From NCBI GenBank assembly GCA_009782505.1, contig WRIW01000007.1, positions 1-64,000 of the forward strand: 64,000 nucleotides of DNA. The letters are read 5' to 3'. Made by a program: the position numbers and the translations under genes. Of the stretch, positions 43,064 through 52,286 are shown in pieces. The stretch's first letter is position 1. Each line of letters starts with the position of its first letter. Under the pieces are notes generated by a model. That model searched no databases. It saw nothing but the letters and a program-made list of their open reading frames with translations, and had not been told where the DNA came from. Source of the stretch: Clostridiales bacterium (GTDB lineage: Bacteria > Bacillota > Peptococcia > DRI-13 > UBA5745).

Positions 43064-43072
43064 AGTTACTTC

Positions 43073-43558
43073 CTATTCCTCCGGCGCGAGCAGCTCCGCC
43101 ATATCCGCCTGGAAAAACTTTACCACGTCGATATTCATGACTACTTTTTCGTTCAGCGTGGAGATAGAGTCGAGGAAGCTGTCCCCCAGGCGCTTGTCCG
43201 AAAGGGGGGGGGGCGCCATGTTGCTCCGCTCCAGGCTCACCACTTCCGCCACCCGGTCTACGATGACGCCTACGTTCATGTCGTTGATGAGGACGATGAC
43301 GATGCAGGTCTTGTCGTCGTAGTCCCGCTCCTCCAAGCCGAACTTCAGGCGCACGTCGGAGATGGGTACGATCTTGCCCCGGAGGTTGATGATACCCTTG
43401 ATGTAGTGGGGCACGTTGGGGATATGGGTGATGTGCTGTATGCCGATGATCTCGATGACATGATTCAAGGGCAGGCTATATGTGGTGTCATCTATATCGA
43501 AGGTCAGGTATCTGCCGGTAAGGTCGTCCTGTACGGCGTTGACGTTTGTTTCATCCAT
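43073..43558 (-). CDS. cheW: Chemotaxis coupling protein CheW
   Basis: Links receptors to CheA. The SH3-like double barrel of the family is visible: LTFDIDDTTYSLPLNHVIEI, then YIKGIINLRGKIVPISDVRL and CIVIVLINDMNVGVIVDRVA. The last 50 residues include a stretch PPPLSDKR in a loop. The 161 residues cover a complete CheW. It starts 21 bases after cheA. Confidence 0.96.
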   Translation of the reverse strand: MDETNVNAVQDDLTGRYLTFDIDDTTYSLPLNHVIEIIGIQHITHIPNVPHYIKGIINLRGKIVPISDVRLKFGLEERDYDDKTCIVIVLINDMNVGVIVDRVAEVVSLERSNMAPPPLSDKRLGDSFLDSISTLNEKVVMNIDVVKFFQADMAELLAPEE

Positions 43559-43579
43559 ATGAGCTCACACCTTCCTTAT

Positions 43580-45652
43580 TTATAAATTGCTGACGAGGCT
43601 ATTTGCGTCCAGGATGAGGCAGATGCTGCCGTCCCCAAGGATGCTGCAGCCGGACAGCCCAAGCTCTTTCAAGTTGTATTTATTAAAAAATGAGGGAAAT
43701 GGCTTGACTACCACCTGGTACTCGCCCAGAAGCTCGTCGGCGAAGAGGCAGGCGATGGAGTTGCCGCTTTCCACCTGGATCATGATGCCGTCCATGACGT
43801 CGGTCTTCTCGGTGGATATCATGAAGTGCTCGTGGAGGCGTACCACGGGGTAGCAGTCGCCCCGCAGGAGTATCATCTCCGCCCCGTCCGTGTCGTGGAG
43901 CACCTGCTTGGGGTCGGTGATCTTGAAGGACTGCTTGATGGAGGTGATGGGCAGGGTAAATGTCGTGTCCCCCACGGAGATATTCATGCCGTCCACGATG
44001 GCCAGGGTCAGGGGTATCTTGATGGTGAAGGTCGTGCCCTTGTTCTTCTCGCTGCTGATGGATACGGCGCCGCCCACCTTCTCCAGGTTTTTCTTCACCA
44101 CGTCCATGCCTACGCCCCTGCCACTGTACTCGGTGACCTCGGTGTTGGTCGAGAAGCCGGGGAGCATGATGAGGTTGAATATCTCCTTGTCCGTATACTC
44201 GGACTCGGGCTTGGTGAGCATGCCGTTGTTCCGGGCCTTAGCCAGGATGCGGTCTACATCCAGGCCGCTGCCGTCGTCGGAGACGTCGATGAGGATCTCC
44301 CCCCCGGCGTTGCGGGCGTTGATGGTGACCTGGCCGGTCTCGGGCTTACCCAGGGACATGCGCACCTCGGGAGGCTCGATGGCGTGGTCGATGGAGTTCC
44401 GTATCATATGCATGAAGGGGTCGCCTATGGTGTCGTTGATGGTCTTGTCCACTTCCGTATCGCCGCCGTAGGTGACCAGGTCGACTTTCTTGCCCAGGCT
44501 CTTGGTCATATCCCTCACGATGCGGTTCATCTTCTGGAAGGTGCCCGTGAGGGGCACCATGCGGATGGACATGACCACATCCTGGAGCTCGTCCGTAAGC
44601 TTCCGCAGCTCACGGGTGGATTTGGTGAAATTGTCCAGCTTCAGCCCGCGGAGATCCGGATTGCTGGCTACCATGGACTCGGCGGTGACGATCTCCCCCA
44701 CCAGATCCATGAGGGCGTCGAGCTTGATTTGGTTCACGCTGATGAGGTTCTGCCTGGCGCCGCTCCCTCCGGCAGCAGCCGCCGCCGCGGGGGCTTTGGC
44801 TGCCGCCTGGACCGCTCCCGCGGCCGGTAGGGCCGCTGCGCCTTCGCCGGCTGGCGCCGGGGCCTGGGCGTCGGTAGCCTCGGCTGCCGGGGGCGAGCCG
44901 TCGTCGTCTTCGCTGAGGAGCTCGTAACTCTTGATATTGAGCGAGCTTTCGATGATTTTAATGACGTCGTCTAAGTTGTCCGTAGGCTTGCATATGATGA
45001 GGAAGCCGTTGCGGATGATATCCGCGCAGAGGGTGGCGTCGCTTTCCGGATGGGGGGGCACGGAGTCGATCTCGTCGCAGCAGTTGGCCAGCTGGTTCAG
45101 TATCATGAATGCCCTCATGTTTTCCATCTGGCATTCGTCTTCGAAGTGTATGCGTATCCGCCGGAAGCCCTCGTAGGAGGGGCCCGCCGCCGGGGCCTCA
45201 GCCCCCGCCGCCGCCGGGGCGGCCGGGGGAGGCGCCTCGCCCTTCATCACCGCCGCCAGCCCGTGGAGCTGACGAACCATGTCGGAGGGGTCGCCTTCCT
45301 CGTAGTTGGGGTCGCTCACCCGCTCGATCTCCCGCTTGAGGAAGTCCGAGCTCTGGAAAACCAGGTCAAAAAGGGAGCTGAACACGGGGCCCAACTTATT
45401 TGCGTCCTCCCTGAGGATGAAGAATACGTCTTCCACCGCGTGGCCTAAGCCGGAGATGGCGGAAAAGCCCATCATCGCGGAGGAGCCTTTGACGGTATGC
45501 ATGATGCGGAATATGCTGTCAATATTTTCCTGATTAATGTTCTGCGCGCGTTCGGACTCAAGCAAGATCTCGTCCAGCTGCTCCAGCATAGTATTTGACT
45601 CGTAAATGAAAGTCTCCAACAAGGCTTCCATACCGGGATCGATTGCGCTCAT
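43580..45652 (-). CDS. cheA: Chemotaxis histidine kinase CheA
   Basis: Central receptor-controlled kinase, 690 residues. Domains in order: HPt with phospho-His52 (RIMHTVKGSSAMMGF), CheY/CheB-binding P2 (about 155-245), Ala/Pro linker, dimerisation helices (ISVNQIKLDALMDLVGEIVT), ATPase with N-box MIRNSIDHAIE and G-boxes DDGSGLD and GRGVGMDVVK, and the C-terminal CheW-like domain. The Ala-rich linker at about residues 265-295 is the only unusual part. RBS AGGTGA precedes the ATG. Confidence 0.97.
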   Translation of the reverse strand: MSAIDPGMEALLETFIYESNTMLEQLDEILLESERAQNINQENIDSIFRIMHTVKGSSAMMGFSAISGLGHAVEDVFFILREDANKLGPVFSSLFDLVFQSSDFLKREIERVSDPNYEEGDPSDMVRQLHGLAAVMKGEAPPPAAPAAAGAEAPAAGPSYEGFRRIRIHFEDECQMENMRAFMILNQLANCCDEIDSVPPHPESDATLCADIIRNGFLIICKPTDNLDDVIKIIESSLNIKSYELLSEDDDGSPPAAEATDAQAPAPAGEGAAALPAAGAVQAAAKAPAAAAAAGGSGARQNLISVNQIKLDALMDLVGEIVTAESMVASNPDLRGLKLDNFTKSTRELRKLTDELQDVVMSIRMVPLTGTFQKMNRIVRDMTKSLGKKVDLVTYGGDTEVDKTINDTIGDPFMHMIRNSIDHAIEPPEVRMSLGKPETGQVTINARNAGGEILIDVSDDGSGLDVDRILAKARNNGMLTKPESEYTDKEIFNLIMLPGFSTNTEVTEYSGRGVGMDVVKKNLEKVGGAVSISSEKNKGTTFTIKIPLTLAIVDGMNISVGDTTFTLPITSIKQSFKITDPKQVLHDTDGAEMILLRGDCYPVVRLHEHFMISTEKTDVMDGIMIQVESGNSIACLFADELLGEYQVVVKPFPSFFNKYNLKELGLSGCSILGDGSICLILDANSLVSNL

Positions 45653-45678
45653 TTCGTCACCTTCTAATCTTCGTATTT

Positions 45679-45706
45679 AATATAGTCTATCAATAATAAC
45701 GTCCAA
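45679..45706 (-). promoter_or_regulatory. Candidate promoter of cheA operon
   Basis: On the minus strand TTGGAC (45706-45701) and TATATT (45684-45679) are 16 bases apart, 27 bases before the cheA ATG. It is the best housekeeping-type match in the divergent 231-base spacer between cheA and the gene at 45884. Confidence 0.45.
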
Positions 45707-45801
45707 GACCCGGGCGCGTCACGGACTCAGGGACAAAAGCGCCGGATACGCCCTCCAAGGTAAATTATATCTGCTTTTCCCCCGAATGTTAAGAGTAAAT
45801 G

Positions 45802-45828
45802 TTGATTTTTTAGCAAAAACACCGATAA
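45802..45828 (+). promoter_or_regulatory. Candidate SigD/FliA-type promoter upstream of the YlqG-like gene
   Basis: ACCGATAA (45821-45828) is a near-complete sigma-28 -10 box (GCCGATAA). The -35 partner is weak: TTGA at 45802-45805 (N16 to CCGATAA); a TAAA lies too far upstream at 45796. The element is 56 bases before the TTG start at 45884. Confidence 0.4.
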
Positions 45829-45883
45829 ATGTGATATAGTAGAGACAAAGCAGAAGGAGAAATTCCTGAAAGAGGGATAAGTT

Positions 45884-47611
45884 TTGGCCGACATCCTCAA
45901 GATAACCACGCCATTGATCAACAAAAACCAGCAGGTGGCGCCGAAGCCCGCATTGGAGCCGACGTCGCCCTTTCAGCTACACGACCTGACCAGGATACTG
46001 AAGCCATACAACCAGAAAGACGTCCTCGCCCAGAATAATACTCTTCTGAAGGAATCGGACAGCCCGGAGATACTCCTTGACCTGCTCAAGGATCCGGCGG
46101 TGACGGTCACCTACCTGAAGAATATTTTCATGCTTGAGGAGATATTCAAGCTGCTTCCCCAAAATAATATGAGCCTCACCCAGGAGATAGAGAACCTTTT
46201 CCATGAGCTGCTGATGCCCCACGACGCCATCGTGGACGAGCTCATCCGCCAGGAGCAGGAGTCTACCGTGTTTCGCGGGGAATTTTTCGACTTCCTGCGC
46301 AAGCTGAGTAATGAAGCCCAGCCCAAGTCCGACGTACAGGGCTCTGTGCTCAACCTGATGCGTTCCATCAATAATCTTATGGTGAAAGACGACGTGCTGG
46401 ACGCGGTGGCAAACAGCCTTGCTTACCTGTCCAAGAGCCTGGAGCCGAGCAAGGGCCTGGCCCAGAAGCTGGAGATACTGGCGTACCAGTTCCGCCAGGC
46501 GGGGAGCGGGGGCAACTTCGCCGCCCTGAAGGGGGAAGCCCTGGAGATACTGAAGGAAGTGGAAGAGAGCGTCCTGTACAGCCCCAAGCTGCAGAAGATG
46601 GCGAGCATCACTATCTATAATCTTTCCCGGTATAACGACAGCATGGAGTTCTTCCACGAAGCCGCCGGCAGCCTCTGGCAGAAGCTGGGCGGGGAAGACA
46701 GAGTGCTCTTCGCCCGGTATGTGGAATCCCTGATGCGCTTCTTCCAGGAGCACGAGTCAGGCGCCCTGCGGCCCGGGGAGGCGGCGGAGGAAGCCGCGCT
46801 GTCGGCTCAGGCCCAAGCCCAGGCGGAAGCGGAAGGGATCCTGGGAGCCGGGGCAGGCGGGCCGGAAGGGGCGGCAGGCATGGAAGGCGCCGTAAGCTAC
46901 GGCCAGGGGGCGTCGGCGGAAGAAGCCGCCGCGGAGGCGGCGGGCCTTGCCGCCGGTATAGCGCCGGATACCGAGGCGGGGGTGATGGCGGCGGCGGGCG
47001 CCCTGGCGGAAGCCAAGGCGAAGGCGGAAGCGCGGCCGCCCCGGCTTGAGGACGACCCCGAGGCGCTGGCGGAGCGCAAGACCACGTCCAAGGTGATGGA
47101 CGCCCTCATCGAGATGCTCCAGCGCCAGTCGGCGGACGAGGAAGCGGGCAAGGGCGAGGCGGGGCAGGTGGACAAGATACTCCACAGCCTGCTGTCGTCC
47201 CCGTGCAACTTCACGCCTCTGCTCCATTTCGTGATACCGGCGTATCTGGAGGACGTGAAGGCCTTCGCGGAGATATGGATCAACCCCTACGACGACGAAA
47301 ACGGCGCCCAGGGCGTGGCCCCGGGCAGGCGCATCCATATACTCATGGTGGTGGATGTGGAGGTGCTGGGGCGCTTCGAGGTGGAGCTGCAGGTGAGGGA
47401 CAGGATCATCGACTTGTCGCTGCACTGCCCGGGGGGGCTGGAAGAGCGCTTCGCCGGGATGATGACGTCGCTGCCGGGCGTCATGCGGAGTTTGGATACA
47501 CCGTACCGGTTCGGGCGCATGGAGATCGAGACGCTGGACCACTCCCGCTCGCTTATGGAAGTGTTCAAGACGCTTCCCTACAAGCGCATGGGCGTGGACA
47601 TCATGATATAA
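45884..47611 (+). CDS. YlqG-like protein with FliK-like C-terminal domain
   Basis: A 575-residue protein without signal peptide or membrane helix. The N-terminal 300 residues are helical (DSPEILLDLLKDPAVTVTYL; ILAYQFRQAGSGGNFAALKG), the middle (about 310-390) is Ala/Glu/Gly-rich low complexity. The C-terminus has a FliK-type beta pattern (HILMVVDVEVLGRFEVELQV). Position directly before an FlhB-like gene matches ylqG-ylqH of Bacillus. Function is not established; a second FliK-like ruler or switch is an inference. TTG 45884 follows AAAGAGGGA. Confidence 0.7.
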   Translation: MADILKITTPLINKNQQVAPKPALEPTSPFQLHDLTRILKPYNQKDVLAQNNTLLKESDSPEILLDLLKDPAVTVTYLKNIFMLEEIFKLLPQNNMSLTQEIENLFHELLMPHDAIVDELIRQEQESTVFRGEFFDFLRKLSNEAQPKSDVQGSVLNLMRSINNLMVKDDVLDAVANSLAYLSKSLEPSKGLAQKLEILAYQFRQAGSGGNFAALKGEALEILKEVEESVLYSPKLQKMASITIYNLSRYNDSMEFFHEAAGSLWQKLGGEDRVLFARYVESLMRFFQEHESGALRPGEAAEEAALSAQAQAQAEAEGILGAGAGGPEGAAGMEGAVSYGQGASAEEAAAEAAGLAAGIAPDTEAGVMAAAGALAEAKAKAEARPPRLEDDPEALAERKTTSKVMDALIEMLQRQSADEEAGKGEAGQVDKILHSLLSSPCNFTPLLHFVIPAYLEDVKAFAEIWINPYDDENGAQGVAPGRRIHILMVVDVEVLGRFEVELQVRDRIIDLSLHCPGGLEERFAGMMTSLPGVMRSLDTPYRFGRMEIETLDHSRSLMEVFKTLPYKRMGVDIMI

Positions 47612-47656
47612 GAGCTTGGCGATTTTATCAATAAACAATAGGGGAAGGCGGTAGAC

Positions 47657-48214
47657 ATGCCGCAGAAGAAGAAAGCGGTGGCGCTGAAGTACAACCTGGA
47701 GCAGGACTTAGCGCCGGTGGTCATCGCGTCGGGCTACGGCGAGGTGGCGGAGAAGATCATCAACATCGCGGAGGAGAGGGGCATCCCGGTGTACCGGGAC
47801 GACAGCGCCGCCTCCATGCTTTGCATGCTCGAAGTGGGGGCAAGCATCCCCGAGGAGCTGTACCAGGTGGTGGCCACCATCTACGTCCAGATCATGGAGA
47901 CCGCCAACCGGATCAAAGAAGGCACGCTGGGCACGTCGGCCGCGACGGGCGGCCGCGTGGGAAGCCGCAGCGGCGGAAGGATATTTACACCGATGGACGC
48001 GCCTTATGAGGCCGGGCTGGGCCAAGGCGTGGGCGAAGGGCCTGCCCCGGGGGCGGGCTACGGCGGTGAAGACGATGAAAGCGGCTTCGGCGCGGGCTTT
48101 AGCGAGGACGGCGGTATGGGCGGCGGCGAGGGAGACGGCTTCGTGGAGTCTTATCCGCCCCGCGCTTCGCGGCGGCCGGGCTTACCCGGCGGGGAAGGAG
48201 AGCCCCTGCCATGA
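47657..48214 (+). CDS. Soluble FlhB C-terminal-domain homologue (YlqH/FhlB-like)
   Basis: A 185-residue protein. Residues 1-85 match the cytoplasmic domain of FlhB/EscU after its cleavage site (KKAVALKYNLEQDLAPVVIA; EERGIPVYRDDSAASMLCML; IPEELYQVVATIYVQIM). The membrane part and the NPTH motif are absent. The remaining 100 residues are a Gly/Glu/Ser-rich, disordered tail not found in typical YlqH proteins. RBS GGGGAAGGCGG precedes ATG 47657. Its stop overlaps the next ATG (ATGA). Confidence 0.85.
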   Translation: MPQKKKAVALKYNLEQDLAPVVIASGYGEVAEKIINIAEERGIPVYRDDSAASMLCMLEVGASIPEELYQVVATIYVQIMETANRIKEGTLGTSAATGGRVGSRSGGRIFTPMDAPYEAGLGQGVGEGPAPGAGYGGEDDESGFGAGFSEDGGMGGGEGDGFVESYPPRASRRPGLPGGEGEPLP

Positions 48215-50877
48215 TGAGAAGCTATCGCCGGGTGGCGGAGGGGGCGGATGCCTCCCCCGGCAGGACGGTCAGGATAAAGAGGCATATAGACGTGCCACGG
48301 GCAGGCGGGCAGCCGACCCGCAGGGATGATAAGGACGCTGCCGGGACGATAGACGAGGCAGCGGATAGGGCTGCCGCCAAGACTGGAGACAAGGCGGCGG
48401 GAGGCCGGGGCGAACATATATTCGCCATGGATATCGGCACCCGGAGCGTCATCGGCCTCATCGGCAGGATGACGGGGGATACCCTGAGGATAGACGCCGT
48501 AGCCGCCGAGGAGCACCAGAACCGCGCCGTGGTGGACGGCCAGATCGAAGACATACAGGAGACGGCGAGGATAGCCCGCCGGGTGAAGGAACGCCTGGAG
48601 CGGGACATAGGCTATACGCTGAGCCAGGTCTATATAGCCGCCGCCGGGCGGGTGCTGAGGACCGGAGAGGCAGTCCATGAGGAAGAGATCCCCGAAGACA
48701 GGGAGATCGACGCCGCCATGGTGGCCAAGATGGAGTTTGCCGCTATCCGGCGCATCCACGAAAACCTGATGAAGGTGGAAACGGACCATGAGGATTCCTT
48801 CATCTGCGTGGGGCACTCCGTGGTGTGTTACTTCCTGGACGACTATGATTTTTCCAGCCTCATCGGCCATAAGGGCGGCAGGGCGGCGGTGAAGGTCATC
48901 GCTACGTTTCTGCCTAGGGAAGTAGTGGAAAGCCTCAACGCCACCATGGCCAGGATAGGCCTCACCGTGGCGGGGCTCACCCTGGAGCCCATAGCTGCCA
49001 TCAACGCCGTCATCCCCCAGGATATACGGAAGCTGAACCTTGCCCTGGTGGACATCGGCGCGGGTACGGCGGACATCGCCATCTGCGAGAAAGGCAGCGT
49101 ATCGGCATACACCATGGTCACCGTGGCGGGGGACGAGATAACCGAAGCCATCATGGAGGCGTGCCTGGCGGACTTCAAGACCTCGGAGGAGCTGAAGAGG
49201 AAGCTGGGGGAGCCCGCGGCGTTTACCTATGAGAATATACTGGGCTTCGAGGTGGAGACCAGGGGGGACGAGCTGTACCAGCAAGTCAAGCCTGCCGTAG
49301 ACCATCTCGTGGGCGTGATAGGCGATAAGATATCGGGGATCAATAAAAAGCCCCCCGCAGCTGTATTCCTGGTAGGGGGCGGGAGCCGCTTGCCGGGGCT
49401 GAACGCCATGGTCGCCCGGGAGCTGGGCATGGAGGATAACCGGGTCGTGGTGGGCGGCAGCGCGAATATGAAGAAGCAGGCCTCCTCCGGGCAGGAGATA
49501 TTCGGGCCGGAGTTCGCCACCCCGCTGGGCATAGCCATCACCGCCGTGCAGAGGGAGAGGGACGAGTCCTTCACCATCACGGTAAACCGGGAGCGCGTGC
49601 CTATGCTGGGCGTGTGGGAGATGACCGTGCTGGACGCCTTGCAGCTGGCGGGCTACAAATACAGCCAGATCGTGGGCAAGGCGGGGAAATCCCTTATCTA
49701 TGACCTGGACGGGGAGCGCCGCTCCCTGAGAGGCAGGCTGCCGGGGGCGTCGGAGATCACGAAAAACGGCCAAGCCTGCGCCCTGGGGGATATCGTGACC
49801 CCCGGAGACCAACTGCTCTTCGAGCCTGCCGACCCGGGGAAAGACGCCGTGCTTACCGTGGAGGAAGCGGCGGGCAAGCAGGACCCCGTGGCGGTCATGG
49901 TCAATGGCGTGAACTATACCGCCGGCTACATCGCCCTCATCAATGGCCGTCCGGCGGCGCCGGGGCAGCACATCCGCTCAATGGACGTGATCCGGCACAA
50001 AACCGTCTTCACGGCAGGGGACATGTGCGACGACCTGGGGATCGACCTGGATATGTACGAGATATATATTAACGACCGGCAGGAAGCCGACGAATATATC
50101 CTGATGGACGGGGACGTGGTGGAGACAAGGCCCTACGGTGAACACGCGCTCGCAGCGGCCGCCGCCTCCGCTCAGGCGGCCAGGGCGACTGCCGCGCCAC
50201 CGCAGCAGCGGAGGGAAGCGGCAGAAGCAGCCGCGGTCGCAGCCGGGCAAACGGAAGCCACCGCGGTGCGACAGGTCGATACAGCAGCCGGTTCGGCTGC
50301 CGGTGAAGCCAAGCCGACTTCGACTACTGCACAAATACCGGGCGCGAAGCCTGCGCCTGCCGCCTTGCGTTTGCCGGGGGCAGAGCCTGCACAGGCAGCA
50401 AGGCCGCTGGTCAGGCCCGTCGAGCCGCGGCCGGCGGCGGAGGCGGACGCCGGGGGAAAGCCGGAAGCTGCCAGACCTGCCGAGGCAAAGGCGGTAGAAG
50501 CGCGGCCCGCAACCCCGGCGGGAGCGGACGTGGAGCCGACGCCGCTAGTCAGGCCGGCGCAGACTGCAAAGCCCGCAGAAGCGGCAACAACCGCGTCTGC
50601 AGAAGCAGCAGCCCCTGCGGCAGAGGCGCAGCCCGTTATCCCGGCGGAAGCGGACGGCAGCTTCAGCGTGTACCTCAACGGCGAAGCGGTGCGGCTGCAG
50701 CCGAAGGAAGACGGCATGCCCCATTGTTTCGTGGATATGTTTTCCTATGTGAAAATCGACACAAAAAACCCCCGCGGCGACCTGATCCAAACCGTAAACG
50801 GCAAGGAAGCCCCCTATATGCTTGAGCTGCACAGCGGCGACGAGGTCAGGATACACTGGTCGGAGGATACTGTATAG
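48211..50877 (+). CDS. Large FtsA-like actin-fold ATPase
   Basis: An 888-residue protein. After a basic, disordered stretch of about 65 residues, the actin-fold core (about 70-440) shows FtsA-like motifs: phosphate-1 FAMDIGTRSVIGLIGRM, connect/phosphate-2 ALVDIGAGTADIAI and adenosine-type VFLVGGGSRLPGLNAMVARE. The C-terminal part has a ThiS/ubiquitin-like look (MVNGVNYTAGYIALINGRPA) and a Pro/Ala/Glu-rich linker of about 160 residues ending in SVYLNGEAVRLQPKEDG. It is not canonical FtsA: no membrane-targeting helix at the end. Its partner is unknown. ATG 48211 overlaps the preceding stop. Confidence 0.75.
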   Translation: MMRSYRRVAEGADASPGRTVRIKRHIDVPRAGGQPTRRDDKDAAGTIDEAADRAAAKTGDKAAGGRGEHIFAMDIGTRSVIGLIGRMTGDTLRIDAVAAEEHQNRAVVDGQIEDIQETARIARRVKERLERDIGYTLSQVYIAAAGRVLRTGEAVHEEEIPEDREIDAAMVAKMEFAAIRRIHENLMKVETDHEDSFICVGHSVVCYFLDDYDFSSLIGHKGGRAAVKVIATFLPREVVESLNATMARIGLTVAGLTLEPIAAINAVIPQDIRKLNLALVDIGAGTADIAICEKGSVSAYTMVTVAGDEITEAIMEACLADFKTSEELKRKLGEPAAFTYENILGFEVETRGDELYQQVKPAVDHLVGVIGDKISGINKKPPAAVFLVGGGSRLPGLNAMVARELGMEDNRVVVGGSANMKKQASSGQEIFGPEFATPLGIAITAVQRERDESFTITVNRERVPMLGVWEMTVLDALQLAGYKYSQIVGKAGKSLIYDLDGERRSLRGRLPGASEITKNGQACALGDIVTPGDQLLFEPADPGKDAVLTVEEAAGKQDPVAVMVNGVNYTAGYIALINGRPAAPGQHIRSMDVIRHKTVFTAGDMCDDLGIDLDMYEIYINDRQEADEYILMDGDVVETRPYGEHALAAAAASAQAARATAAPPQQRREAAEAAAVAAGQTEATAVRQVDTAAGSAAGEAKPTSTTAQIPGAKPAPAALRLPGAEPAQAARPLVRPVEPRPAAEADAGGKPEAARPAEAKAVEARPATPAGADVEPTPLVRPAQTAKPAEAATTASAEAAAPAAEAQPVIPAEADGSFSVYLNGEAVRLQPKEDGMPHCFVDMFSYVKIDTKNPRGDLIQTVNGKEAPYMLELHSGDEVRIHWSEDTV

Positions 50878-50928
50878 CGGGGCGAATAGCTCAGCCGGAG
50901 TTTAAACAAGCAAGAGGAGGAGACATTT

Positions 50929-52242
50929 ATGGACGCGTATATAGCCAGGCAACCCATCATGGACAAAGACGAAAAGGTCGTCGCCTACGAGATATTGTAT
51001 CACCAGGATAGCAGCACGCTGTACAACCAAAGGGACTACCGGGTGGCCAATGCCATCGCGAAGTTTTTCACCCAGATCGACAACTCCAATTTCCTGGAAG
51101 GCAAGGACGCCTTCCTCACCTTCACGCCGAACCTGCTCATGCAGAACATTCCCCGGATATTTGTGGAAGACAAGCTGGTGATCCAGATCGAAGACAACGT
51201 ACTGGTCCATCCCGTGGCCCAAATGATCATCCAGCGCTACAAGAAGCAGGGCTATCGGCTCGCCCTGTCGGACTTCGAGTTCAACAACCGGTATTTCAAC
51301 ATACTGAGCTCCATCAGCATACTGAAGGTGGATTTCTCCAACCCGGAAAGCGACAATATCGCCACCAGCGTCAGCATCGCCAAGCGGTTCAACAAGCAGG
51401 TGGCTGCCTATAACGTAAATTCCCCGGAAGCCAGGAAAAAAGCCATGGAGCTGGGCTGCGACTACATGCAGGGGGACAGTATAGCCAATATGGTCTCGTC
51501 CAAGGTAAGGGAGACGGGGCACCTGGAGAGCAACTTCTTCCGGCTGATGGTCTCTATCACCAGGGACGAGCCGGACATGCAGGAGATAGCCTCCATCATC
51601 GAGCTGGACGTGACGCTGACCTACTCTCTCCTCAAGATGGTAAACTCCGCCTACTTCGCCCTGGCCAATTCGGTCCAGGACGTACAGCAGGCCTTGACTA
51701 TACTGGGCCTGGGCCAGCTGAAGCAGTGGGTCTATCTGCTGAGCTTCAACTCCGACAGCGGCGGCATATCCGACGAGCTGATTAAGATATCTTTCCAGAG
51801 GGCCAACTTCTGCCAGGAGATGGGCTCCCTGGTGAAAAACTTCCCCCTCAGCCGTTCGGAGAGTTATCTCATGGGCATGTTCTCTACTTTGGGGACACTG
51901 CTGGACGTGAAGATCGAGGAGGCCCTGAACCAGCTTCCCGTATCTGACGCCATGAAGGAGGGGCTCATCAACAAGGAAGGCATGCCGGGGGACCTCTTCA
52001 ACCTGGTGATATGCTACGAGAGGGGCGAGTGGAACAAGATGAACCGCTTCGCCGAGCGGCTTGAGATACCCGTATCCATGATCGCCCAGAAGTACTTCGA
52101 GGTGGTGGAGTATGTAAACGAGATGTGGAACGAGCTGATGCGCCCCTTCAACAACGACGATGGGGAAGAGATGCCCAGCCCCGGCGGCGGCAAGAATATC
52201 GGCAGGGAAGTCGCCAGGAAGATGGAAAACACGCAGGAGTGA
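50929..52242 (+). CDS. EAL-HDOD signalling protein with degenerate EAL domain (YuxH type)
   Basis: A 437-residue protein. The first half is an EAL-type domain (YIARQPIMDKDEKVVAYEIL at the start; LALSDFEFNNRYFNILSS), but the EAL triplet itself reads EIL and most metal-binding acids are not obvious, so c-di-GMP hydrolysis is unlikely. The second half is an HDOD domain (EIASIIELDVTLTYSLLKMV, then NSAYFALANSVQDVQQALTI). This YuxH-like layout is typical. RBS AGAGGAGGAGAC precedes ATG 50929. Confidence 0.88.
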   Translation: MDAYIARQPIMDKDEKVVAYEILYHQDSSTLYNQRDYRVANAIAKFFTQIDNSNFLEGKDAFLTFTPNLLMQNIPRIFVEDKLVIQIEDNVLVHPVAQMIIQRYKKQGYRLALSDFEFNNRYFNILSSISILKVDFSNPESDNIATSVSIAKRFNKQVAAYNVNSPEARKKAMELGCDYMQGDSIANMVSSKVRETGHLESNFFRLMVSITRDEPDMQEIASIIELDVTLTYSLLKMVNSAYFALANSVQDVQQALTILGLGQLKQWVYLLSFNSDSGGISDELIKISFQRANFCQEMGSLVKNFPLSRSESYLMGMFSTLGTLLDVKIEEALNQLPVSDAMKEGLINKEGMPGDLFNLVICYERGEWNKMNRFAERLEIPVSMIAQKYFEVVEYVNEMWNELMRPFNNDDGEEMPSPGGGKNIGREVARKMENTQE

Positions 52243-52286
52243 CGTGGTGAAAAGTTAAGTAGTCGAGTATGGGCGCAGCGAGGCTA

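Noticed and set aside
48151-49971. 606-codon open frame on the minus strand
   Set aside because: It is antisense to the FtsA-like gene, has His/Gly/Arg-rich nonsense composition and no motif; such frames arise from GC-rich coding DNA.
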